Of a stretch of DNA of 64,000 bases, positions 44,675-53,800 are shown one piece after another. Every line of letters starts with the position of its first letter. The stretch's first letter is position 1. Under the pieces are notes generated by a model. It worked only from the letters and a program-made list of their open reading frames with translations, had not been told where the DNA came from and ran no database searches. The position numbers and the translations under genes are program-made. The DNA comes from Symsagittifera roscoffensis (taxonomy: Eukaryota; Xenacoelomorpha; Acoela; Convolutidae): positions 12,607,579-12,671,578 of the forward strand of contig NC_087065.1 in assembly GCF_963678635.1 (NCBI RefSeq), written 5' to 3'.

Positions 44675-46592
44675 AAAAGTAAAATTACAACCAGGACAAG
44701 CTGTGGTAGCAATTTTTAGAATGAGAAATTTGAATTCGTTAAGTGATAGTAAACAGGTTTGCTTAGTACCGAATCCAAATAGTCAGAGTTCGGTGATTTT
44801 AGGCCGGAGCTTCTCGGTAACGCGAAACGGACTGTGTGTCAGTGTGTTGTTGAACACACTGGACACCACGGTTTCAATCCAGCGTGGAAAGAAGCTTGGC
44901 TACGCTTTGCCGATGAGGACCGACTATGAGGAGACAGAAAACTTGAAGAAATATAGTGTGAAAGACTGTCCTTATCATGCAAATAAAGATAAAATTTTAA
45001 AGAGAATTAATGAATTAAAATCTATTCATAAATTGTTTTCAATGAAATCCGAAACGGACGACGGCTTATCAAGCTGCTCGAATTTTCCGGAACGCCCCTC
45101 GTCATATGAACTAGATTCTGACAAACCGGTTTTGCCAGAAATAGAACATTTAAAAGGGAAAATAGGTGAGGGAGATTTTGAAAAATTGCGGGACGTTTTA
45201 TATCGGAACGCAGATGTCTTTTCGAAACATAAAGCGGACATTGGTTGCTGTAACTTCGTAGAACACGAAATTGAGCTGGAAGTAGGTGCCGTTCCGCACA
45301 GAGAGGGCGCGAGACGAATGACGCCACACAAATCGGAAGCGTGCCGAGCGGAAATAGAATTGTTGCTTGAATACGACATGATAGAACCCTCGAAATCGCC
45401 ATGGGCTTGCGGGGTAGTAATGGCGAAAAAGAAAGGGGGGCAGCTTAGATTTTGTTGCGGTTTTCGTTACTTGAACGCGGTAACAATAAAAGATGCGTAC
45501 CCGATACCGCGAATAGACGAGAGCCTCTCTAAGCTTGGTGATGCAAAGTTCTTCACCACATTGGACTTGGGTTCTGCCTTCTGGCAGGTTCCTTTGCGGA
45601 AGAAGGATAGGGAAAAGACCGGTTTCGCGTGCGAATTGGCGTTGTACCAGTGGAAGAGGATGCCCTTCGGCTTGTGCAATGCAACAGCAACTTTTCAAAG
45701 GCTGATGGCTCAGGCTTTGACAGGAGTGACCAAAAAGTACGGGAATCTCTTGATGTGCTACGTGGATGACGTAGTCATAGCGACACCGACCCTGGAGGAT
45801 CACATTGATCGGCTCGATGAGGTCTTCGGTTGTATGAAAAGTGCAGGCTTGAAATGCAAACCATCGAAATGTGAAATCTTTAGGGATTCGATCAAGTACC
45901 TGGGAAGAATGGTGGACAGGCATGGTGTGAGGCCAGATCCGGAAGCAGTAGAAGCAGTGTTGACATGGAAAGCTCCAAGAACGGACACACAGCTCATGAG
46001 CTTCCTAGGGTTTGCCAATTACTACCGAGAATTCATAAAAGGATACGCGGACAAGGTGTACCCGATGCAGAAGCTGATGCGCAACAAAGGGAAAAAGTTC
46101 GAATGGAACGATGAGGCACAGGTTGCTTTCGAGAACATAAAGCGGGAACTGTGCGAAGCGCCAGTGCTGGGCATGCCTACAGAAAAGGGCAGGTATGTTC
46201 TCGACACAGACGCATCGGTGGTGGCCATCTCAGGAATCTTGCATCAAGAGCAAGAATGGAACGGAAGAACAGTTCTCCGTCCCATTGCATACGGCAGCAA
46301 AGTCTTGAGTGACACAGAGATGAAATATGGCGCACCAAAAGCAGAAATGTTTGCAGTAGTCACCTTCATGGAGAAGTACCGTGCGTACTTGGGGAGCGCT
46401 ACCTCCAAGTTACGCGTGGACAACAGAGCGTTATCCTGGTTGAAAACCTACTCGATGGATCAGAGTTATATTGGTAGATGGATAGTAAGATTGGATGGCT
46501 ACCATATGATAATCGAACATAGGATGCGTGATAAACACCAGAATGCTGACAGCCTCAGCAAGAAAACTGAGTTCTATGAAAGATTGGAGTAG
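44667..46592 (+). CDS. Reverse transcriptase and RNase H (giant element)
   Basis: This 641-codon frame copies the RNA genome into DNA and degrades the template. It contains the RT entry segment MIEPSKSPWACGVVMAKKK, motif A FTTLDLGSAFWQ (Asp300), FGLCNATATFQRLM, the catalytic box YVDD at 45759-45770 (residues 365-368) and KYLGRMVDRHGVRPDPEAV. The RNase H start VLDTDASVVAISG (about residue 513) follows and the end is HQNADSLSKK. One oddity is that Gly265 occupies the Asp of the usual VDYR-type motif (CCGFRYLN). The frame ends at TAG 46590-46592 but stays open in frame beyond it. Ty3/gypsy affinity is clear. Confidence 0.92.
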   Translation: MDRKVKLQPGQAVVAIFRMRNLNSLSDSKQVCLVPNPNSQSSVILGRSFSVTRNGLCVSVLLNTLDTTVSIQRGKKLGYALPMRTDYEETENLKKYSVKDCPYHANKDKILKRINELKSIHKLFSMKSETDDGLSSCSNFPERPSSYELDSDKPVLPEIEHLKGKIGEGDFEKLRDVLYRNADVFSKHKADIGCCNFVEHEIELEVGAVPHREGARRMTPHKSEACRAEIELLLEYDMIEPSKSPWACGVVMAKKKGGQLRFCCGFRYLNAVTIKDAYPIPRIDESLSKLGDAKFFTTLDLGSAFWQVPLRKKDREKTGFACELALYQWKRMPFGLCNATATFQRLMAQALTGVTKKYGNLLMCYVDDVVIATPTLEDHIDRLDEVFGCMKSAGLKCKPSKCEIFRDSIKYLGRMVDRHGVRPDPEAVEAVLTWKAPRTDTQLMSFLGFANYYREFIKGYADKVYPMQKLMRNKGKKFEWNDEAQVAFENIKRELCEAPVLGMPTEKGRYVLDTDASVVAISGILHQEQEWNGRTVLRPIAYGSKVLSDTEMKYGAPKAEMFAVVTFMEKYRAYLGSATSKLRVDNRALSWLKTYSMDQSYIGRWIVRLDGYHMIIEHRMRDKHQNADSLSKKTEFYERLE

Positions 46593-47354
46593 AAGCAGGC
46601 CAATCAGGCGGAAATAAAGGAGGGATTCTCGTTTCTGGACAAAGAAACTTATGAAGCGCTTCCCTTAACGAGATGGTTGGATAAATCAGGACATCCAATT
46701 CCAGGGCACCCTGAGTTACCTGTAGAGAAAGCAGCCGAGATAAAGATCCTGTCCAAGGAGGATCCGGTCCCCTTGGATTTGTTGCTGCGCTGGAACCTGG
46801 TCCAGCAAGAACTCTCTCGCATGAATATAAACAGCCTCTCATTATTGGATAAAACGGTGCAAGTCACACCACAAGTAATGCGGATGCTGGGTGGATTGTT
46901 AGAAAGAGAAGTGACCAGAGATGACCCCGAGTGGACAGCAGCAGTGGCATCGCTAACAGTCAGTGAGAAGGTGGAAATCATGCCGTCCAGACGACAGCAC
47001 GAAGAGAACGAAAGGGATTGTAGGACAATAGTTCAGCAACTAGTATCCTCAATACCCCAAGAGATTTTAACCAGTACTTCTTACGGACAGAAAGAACAGG
47101 GGAGCAGCAAGCGAAAGAAAACCGTCACCTTTGTGGACCGGGATAAAGAGGGTGAAGTTGAAGAACAAAATCTGCTGCAAGACTATTTGTCCGGGGAGAA
47201 GGATGATGAGAAGAACCAGCGATCACAAGATCAACACCCGGGACAAGTAAATTTGTCCGGGGAGTCTGAGATAGACGAGAAAATTCCTGATGAGAAACAG
47301 GACCTGGAGAACAAGGTTTTGTCCGGGGAGTTCAGATGGATGCGAAGAAAGTAA
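46593..47354 (+). CDS. Pol linker between RNase H and integrase (giant element)
   Basis: It is in frame with RT/RNase H after the TAG at 46590 and ends at TAA 47352-47354. No domain is recognised. The C-terminal third is Glu/Asp/Lys-rich and contains LSGE three times at exactly 22-residue spacing. These repeats come from the DNA motif TTTGTCCGGGGAG at 47186, 47252 and 47318, which resembles the tract before the 3' LTR. The linker may be shaped by a nucleic-acid constraint and not by protein function. Confidence 0.6.
   Translation, partial: KQANQAEIKEGFSFLDKETYEALPLTRWLDKSGHPIPGHPELPVEKAAEIKILSKEDPVPLDLLLRWNLVQQELSRMNINSLSLLDKTVQVTPQVMRMLGGLLEREVTRDDPEWTAAVASLTVSEKVEIMPSRRQHEENERDCRTIVQQLVSSIPQEILTSTSYGQKEQGSSKRKKTVTFVDRDKEGEVEEQNLLQDYLSGEKDDEKNQRSQDQHPGQVNLSGESEIDEKIPDEKQDLENKVLSGEFRWMRRK
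47186..47330 (+). repeat. Three PPT-like motifs at 66-bp spacing inside pol
   Basis: TTTGTCCGGGGAG starts at 47186, 47252 and 47318. A fourth copy is at 49804-49817. The same TGTCCGGGGAGT string ends two bases before the 3' LTR (60583-60594). Confidence 0.85.
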
Positions 47355-49025
47355 AGACATGATCTAGAGGAGAGCGCAGTCTCCAGCACAACCTCTTCGA
47401 CGGATGATGATTCCCGAAACTCAGGAATGGATACCTATTCCGACAGGAATTCGACCTTGGGATCAGAATTGTCAGAACTAGCGATACACACGCTACTAGT
47501 GGAAACTCGGGCAAGGGACCTGGACAGAGAAGTGTACCGGGATCCTGACAGTGATCGCTACCTAATACCAAGCGAAAGAGTCTTTGACAACGCAGCGGAT
47601 GACTTAGAAACGATAGCGGTATCGAAACGCTCGATAAGCCTGTTGCCGCAGAAAGAGGCAGTCAGGACTGATCTTCAACCGTTTCAGCAAGAAACACAAC
47701 CGTTGGCGAAGATTTGGTGCGTTAAGATGGAAGAAGACACACATCAACCCAACGAGCTGAATAGCCAGATGAGGGTCATGAAGACGTACTTGAAGGCGAG
47801 ATACAGACTCTCGGACCTTCTAAGGGCGCAGAGAAATGATCGCATGACAAGCAACCTAAAAAGGTGGATAGAAAACGGTGCACCTGACAAAGGTGACCTG
47901 GAAGACAGCTATAGGAACCTGAGACAATACTTCATGCAGAAGGAGGGGAGATTATATCTGAACAAGGACGGGATCGTGGCTTGCAGGAGAAGAGAAGAAG
48001 ACAAGGTCTTATACAAATATAACGCGATAGTGTTGCCGCAACTCTATCAGACAGAACTATTATTCAGGTCGCATGATCAGATGGGCCATCAAGGGATCGA
48101 CAAAGTGTATCAGAGGATCCCGAAGCGCTTTGAGTGGCCTGGAATGAAAAAGGCATGTGATAAATGGGTAACAGCGTGCCTGTCATGCCAACAGGTCAAG
48201 GATCCAAGGAAATTACGATTTCCTTTACAATCGATTGAGTCGTCTGAATTCAACGAGGTGGTGCAGATAGATCACCAAAAGATATGCATGACAGACAGCG
48301 GTTATAACCAAGTCTTGGTCATGATAGATCACTTCACGAAGTATGCAGAGGCCGTGCCCTGCATAACAGCCTCGGCGGAAGAGACATGCGACCACTTGAT
48401 CAATACGTGGATAGCAAGACATGGTTGTCCGATGACGTTTCAATCGGATAATGGAACAGCTTTCGTAGGAGAGCTTACGAAAGAGCTTATGAGACGCTCA
48501 CAGGTCGCTCAGGCTCACTCCACGACATACCACCCTCAAACGAATGGCCTAGTGGAAAGACAGAATAGGACGTTAGTGTCGATGCTGAGGGTATATTGTT
48601 CCAGGTACATGACCGATTGGGACAGATACCTTCCACAGGTGATGGGAGCCTATAATAGCACGCAACACTCCACCACTGGAGTCAGTCCACACATGATGCT
48701 GACGGGACACGAGAAGTCTTTACCCTTGACATTCTTCTACCCAGAGTATGAAGGAAAGAAAACATCTCCACAGGTTTACGTAAGGGATGTGATCAGACGT
48801 CAACAGGAGTTGAACGATCTGTGCAGACCGAAATACTCAGCAAGCACAGGCAAGGCAAAGGAAAAGATTCGACAAGAAAGCAGCTGGCGCAAAAGCTTAC
48901 TCGGTGGGAGACTACGTATGGGTATTTCAGAACGTTATACCACCGAAAGGGACAAAGAAGCTTCTAAAAAAATGGAGGGGACCCTTCATGATTACGGAGG
49001 TGCACCAGGAGGGACGCTTTTATAG
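47355..49025 (+). CDS. Integrase (giant element)
   Basis: This would join the cDNA to the host genome. The frame is in phase with the linker after the TAA at 47352; its first ATG is 47427. The HHCC zinc domain is visible (SHDQMGHQGIDKVYQRI ... WVTACLSCQQVK). Catalytic residues are D (48270, VVQIDHQKI), D (48447, FQSDNGTAFVG) and E (48555, NGLVERQNRTL), with 35 residues between the second and third as in retroviral integrases. Near 48870-48900 the coding sequence moves to the +1 frame, so the last ~45 codons here (to 49025) are out of frame and the true C-terminal module is in the next entry. Confidence 0.9.
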   Translation, partial: RHDLEESAVSSTTSSTDDDSRNSGMDTYSDRNSTLGSELSELAIHTLLVETRARDLDREVYRDPDSDRYLIPSERVFDNAADDLETIAVSKRSISLLPQKEAVRTDLQPFQQETQPLAKIWCVKMEEDTHQPNELNSQMRVMKTYLKARYRLSDLLRAQRNDRMTSNLKRWIENGAPDKGDLEDSYRNLRQYFMQKEGRLYLNKDGIVACRRREEDKVLYKYNAIVLPQLYQTELLFRSHDQMGHQGIDKVYQRIPKRFEWPGMKKACDKWVTACLSCQQVKDPRKLRFPLQSIESSEFNEVVQIDHQKICMTDSGYNQVLVMIDHFTKYAEAVPCITASAEETCDHLINTWIARHGCPMTFQSDNGTAFVGELTKELMRRSQVAQAHSTTYHPQTNGLVERQNRTLVSMLRVYCSRYMTDWDRYLPQVMGAYNSTQHSTTGVSPHMMLTGHEKSLPLTFFYPEYEGKKTSPQVYVRDVIRRQQELNDLCRPKYSASTGKAKEKIRQESSWRKSLLGGRLRMGISERYTTERDKEASKKMEGTLHDYGGAPGGTLL

Positions 49026-50427
49026 ACTGAGTACTGGCCGAGCCGCACACTACGTGAATATAAAGCCACACAATCCATCGACAGAAGACTGGTGTATACC
49101 TGCAGACATGGAAGAAGGGGATTATCTGATGATGGATCCTGCTTGTGAGGTCAATGAAAAAGGCACCAGGGAGAAGAACGATGGAAACGAAGTCGTAGAG
49201 GAAGGTACGGATACACCATTGGACCTGGATCCAAACGAACAGATCGAAGCGGACGATGAAACCTTACCCTACGCAGAGGAAGAGTGGCAGGATCCCGAAC
49301 AGACAGAGGTTCCCAAGAACTTGGAACCAGATCTTCCGTTCACGATGCAGACTCGTCAGAAGGACGGGACGAGACCAAGAAAGAAATACAATCCTTACGG
49401 TGACGACTTTGTAGTGGATAGGATAGATCTAAAGAAGATAGTGGAGGAAGTAGTGGGTTTAGAGGAAATAACTGTGTCACAAGACATTGACATAGTCGAT
49501 GATCACGACGATGAGTGGGTTGACGACTGGTCGAAGGCCGAGGTAGAATTCGACGATGAGCAACAGCAGTCATATGAACAAGACCTGACGAACCTGCGTG
49601 TCTTAGAGTGGCTGAACGAAATGACATCAGACCCTAAAGAGACCAGCGTTACGATTCAAGACGTAGATCGTGAAAGCGCGAAATACATTAAGACCGAACG
49701 AGATGATCCTTCCTGGGCTGCCCAGGAAGGACAACTTCTCATTACAGCTTCTAACCTTGACTTGATATCCGGTATGCGATCGACGGGGACGCCGATGGAT
49801 ATTTTTGTCCGGGGAGTGGGGGTAGGACTTACCCACACTGAAAACCTGATAATAAAAAAATTGAGAATAGCAAGAGAAACAGGAGAGTTAGAAGCAGAAA
49901 CAGGCGAAGAACCTAAGAAACCTGGCATAGGCAGGGTAATTGAGTCATATTTTAACTTACCAAATGAATATTCTAGTAACATAATACTAACAGACAGTGA
50001 TTTCATACTCACAAACAGAACATGTGCGATAGCAATCACCGCAGACATGAGTTTTAGGACAGCGCTAGCGGCAGATTTTAAGAGGGAATACAAAAACGTG
50101 GAATTTCTTTGGAAGCAAAGACCAGGGACAGGGGGCGTAGCAGCCTTACCTCCGGCGGTGTCGCAGATACCGGGAAAGTACTTATGCTTCTTGGTAACGA
50201 GGGCGACAGAGAAGCAGCACGTGGACCCAGAAAACCTAGTCTTGTCTTTGACGAGGCTGAGGGACTTCCTTGTGGAAATGGACGTGAAGGAGCTCTCGCT
50301 TCCAGTGTACGATCCAAACAGAGGAAGACTGCATCCTCGGGAATTGTACGCTCTTGTACACGTGATATTCTCTGATACGAACATACAAGTATATCTACAT
50401 AAGAAATATTACTTAAGTATAGGCTGA
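48880..50427 (+). CDS. Integrase C-terminal module fused to a macro domain (giant element)
   Basis: This frame (first ATG 48904) continues the integrase with GDYVWVFQNVIPPKG and KKWRGPFMITEVHQEG, the GPF-type C-terminal module. A long acidic linker follows. The last ~140 residues (about 49980-50420) look like a macro domain, the ADP-ribose-binding fold. A CAIAITADMSFRTALAADF start matches the macro nucleotide-binding helix, then come LCFLVTRATEKQHVDPENL, LTRLRDFLVEMDVKELSLP and YALVHVIFSDTNIQVYLH. The order and spacing recall the small OARD1-type hydrolases. The usual Gly-rich GCG loop after the LP strand is replaced by YDPNRGRLHP, so binding or catalysis may be altered. The TGA stop at 50425 ends it. 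Confidence 0.75.
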   Translation, partial: AAGAKAYSVGDYVWVFQNVIPPKGTKKLLKKWRGPFMITEVHQEGRFYRLSTGRAAHYVNIKPHNPSTEDWCIPADMEEGDYLMMDPACEVNEKGTREKNDGNEVVEEGTDTPLDLDPNEQIEADDETLPYAEEEWQDPEQTEVPKNLEPDLPFTMQTRQKDGTRPRKKYNPYGDDFVVDRIDLKKIVEEVVGLEEITVSQDIDIVDDHDDEWVDDWSKAEVEFDDEQQQSYEQDLTNLRVLEWLNEMTSDPKETSVTIQDVDRESAKYIKTERDDPSWAAQEGQLLITASNLDLISGMRSTGTPMDIFVRGVGVGLTHTENLIIKKLRIARETGELEAETGEEPKKPGIGRVIESYFNLPNEYSSNIILTDSDFILTNRTCAIAITADMSFRTALAADFKREYKNVEFLWKQRPGTGGVAALPPAVSQIPGKYLCFLVTRATEKQHVDPENLVLSLTRLRDFLVEMDVKELSLPVYDPNRGRLHPRELYALVHVIFSDTNIQVYLHKKYYLSIG

Positions 50428-50827
50428 GTGAGGTGCGAAAGAGTGTTAGGCCAAAGACTAAGTTGTATGTAATGTGTGATATGTGTGTTATGCTATGTTA
50501 TGTAATGTGTTAGGTTATTAAGATCATGGGTAAGTAGGGGTTAGTGACCATGAACAACTGAATGACGATCTAGGGAATAGATCCAAAGTTTGGACTGTCC
50601 AATCTTAGGTCGAATTCCAAAATTTTAGAAACCAATTGATTTTAATAAATTTTAGGATAAATATCTTTTTATCTGAACTGTTTTAAGCAAATTTCAACGA
50701 TATATGTTAAGGTGAAACTGACAAGTGTGACATTCGTGATTGCTTTTCTAGATCCTGATTGATCATTTAAATTACTCACTTGAGTCAAATTATCAAATCG
50801 AATCAAATCAAACTTGGAAAGAACAGT
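50428..50827 (+). other. Spacer before the extra coding region, with a candidate splice acceptor
   Basis: The sequence is non-coding and partly a TATGTAATGTGTGATATG-type TG-rich stretch. ATTGCTTTTCTAG ends at 50751, 77 bp before the ATG at 50828, and is a good acceptor for a spliced subgenomic RNA, the usual way to express an env-position gene. TGTGACATTCG at 50726-50736 is identical to the first 11 bases of the LTR. Confidence 0.45.
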
Positions 50828-53800
50828 ATGGACAATTTCAACCTGGATGAATTGATGGACCTGGCAGAGGCATATGTAGGACCGATGATAGATGCGATCT
50901 ATCGTCGGCTGATCGATCGAGACTTCGCTCTGGAGGACCCAGAGGTAGTCATGTTGCTGACCGCCCTGATCAACATCTTGGGGCACGATAACCGTGGGGA
51001 CCGCCCCACGGAAGTCCTGTTGATGGCAGCATATGGAGAAAGAGGAGTACTAGACCGCCCGAACATGAGAGTGATGAGGTGGAGAAACGGGGCTCTCTCA
51101 GGGAGTGACTTGGCGAATGAGCCTGGATTGGGAAGTTCTAGGACTTACCAACCAGGTGAGATGCCAATGCCCTCTAAGCCTAAACCTGGGCTGACGAGAA
51201 TGCTCCGGGAGATGAACAGCGAGGCGACCTCGTCTGGTTCACCACTGAGAGCAGCTGTGCCACCAAAAAGGGCGAAAGTAACACAGAAGGTTCAGACGAA
51301 CCAAACCATACAAGATCTGGACGAGATGAACGATGAGCTGAAAAGTACAAAGAAGGAGCTGGACGAGATGACCAGAAGCATGCTCCAGATGGAGGAAGAT
51401 CGGGACATGTGGAGAAAGTTGTTTGAAGACTGCAACAAAAAGCAGGGTCAAGAGATCGAGCGCTTAAGGCAGGAATACAAAGAGCGATCGGAGCAGGTGG
51501 CGTTGACAACGGCCGTGGAGAAAGTGATACCTGCAAGGGATATTCCTCGTGGGCAGTCCCCGATGGAGCTCTTGACGCCTCGAGAAATGAGTCGAACAAC
51601 GGAGACGCGACCTCCGGTAGAGACAAATCGAGTAACAATCCCGGATCCTAGTGACACCTTGGGTGACCCCGTCGTAGAACAGACAGTGAGGAAGCTGATA
51701 GAGACAGCTGGACGACTGGTCGCTAACAAGAATGCGCCAGGTTCCGGGGTGACTGCACCCTATGGAACGATTGACGATACGGGCAGAGTACAACTCTCCC
51801 AGACCGTGATCAGACAAGGGATAAGTAATGTGACACCACTCATGGGGAGCTCGAGAATCCCAGAGAGGAAAGTACGAAAGATGCCAGCGAAGAAAGTGTC
51901 TCGTATAATAGACGTGCAGAAGAATAATCAATTGAAGTATAATTTCACGGGAGTTCCGGAGACAAATCCGAGGGCCTGCTTCAATCGAGCTACCTGGAGC
52001 CCGGCTGTGAACCTGCAGCAACCACCACTCGGGACATCTCACCTGATATTGGGAGACAGTTTAGTCAGAGTGCTGTCGAATTTGAGGACCTCGTGGGTCA
52101 CCACGGTGATGGCCTTTGGAGGCGCGACGATAGCCCAATTATATCGGATGGTAGAACTGATGAATCCAGGGAAGATTCCCAATGTGATGATCTTAGTTGG
52201 GACTAATGACATCTCCAGAGGATCAGACGAGCAGGAAGCACTGTGGGAGTCAATGATGGTGTGTTTGTTTACTACTCTCTGGCAGAAGTTCAGTTGCGCG
52301 GTACTGACCGTTTGCACTGTGCCAATGAACGCGAGAAGCCTGACAGCATCAGGAAGAAGGCACAACGAGGGAGTCATAAGATGGAACAACATCTTGAGGA
52401 ACCTAGCAAATCGAAATGCCGGAAGGATGATCCTCATGGACATTGAGCATGAGTTGAGAGCCATGGATCAGGCCAGACTGACCACGGATGGCATCCACTT
52501 CGACAGTATCGAAGGACAAGCTTGGTTGAATCGAGTCTTCCAAGAACGGTTGGAGGAGCTGGAAGCAGAACTCTTTGACACAGGAGTGCTGAAGGAAGAG
52601 GGAACGGTGAGTGATGCGGTGATTACCACATTTGTGCCTCCTAGCCTGGAGACACGCTTGGGTACGGTCCCAGCCGTCACGAATTACCGGCAACAAAGCT
52701 CCAGCGAACCAGGTCGAAGAACAGACGTGCAGGATCGGTTGGGAGAAGCACCGATGAGGAGAACAATTCATCCTAGGAGAAGGATAGGACCTGTCAACCA
52801 ACCAATCGAAGAAGTAGCAGGCACATCTAGATCGGACACTAGATCGGAGACGACGAGTACCAGTCAAGAGGAAAGACCGAGCAGAGGCTCAGTGTTGTGG
52901 TCGAGATCCATACCGTCTCCTTGGCATATATACAAAGACGAACTAATGAAGCTGGATCTCCAGAGAGTAAGCTTCATCGAAGATGCAAGGAGGATGTTGA
53001 ATGGAGCGACGCTATCCGTCAGCAGATTGTACTCGATAACCGGCGTAGACTGGTTGATAGCCGCTAGCATAAATTTCAGCTCCACGACGGCCTTGAGATT
53101 TGCTGATTTGGAGGGACTGCCCTCTAACAACACGATGGGACCAGTGAATGCGAGACCGTTGCAAGATGTGAGATTGAATCATGATGAGGGGAATCGTGAA
53201 GAGAGACCAGGAAGATTCCTGACGGCGAGAGCACCGATTGGACAACACGTGAAGATATTTAGGCAGCTGACGACACCACCTGGTCATGTGAAGGAGAGAG
53301 TGTACCCAAAACTAGTGAACCAAGATAGTGATGCCCAGAGATATGGCGGATTGACAGCGATAAAGAAAGATGAGACCATCTTCGCCGCCTATGACAAAAC
53401 AGAGATGAGGAAGGCCAAAATCATGGTAGTAGCGAATTCAGAGTTCGTGTACACCTCCAAGTCTTTGTTTTGGCCGGACGTCATAATGTTGGCCGCGGTT
53501 GACCTAGACCTATTGCAATCAGTGTCTTTGGCTATAGGGGTACAAAGGCAGACAGAAATGAACCCAATTACGATTGTGTTTGCTGGCATCAATGACCATC
53601 TACACAGTAGAGGTTTTCTGAGCAGGCTCAGAGATCCTGCAACAGCAGAAAACGCAGTATGGCCAGCAATAAAAGACATGCTGGAGTCGATGGGTGAAGT
53701 GGTGGATGCGACGAAGGAGGGGTCATTCAATAAAGTGGCGTTGAGAGTAGTATTCGCGTTGTCTCCGGGATATGCACATCTCCCGGATGGACTGAAGTTT

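Noticed and set aside
42124-44712. Minus-strand open frames opposite gag, pol and the extra ORFs
   Set aside because: They are mirror frames of the strongly supported plus-strand coding sequence and carry no recognisable motifs.
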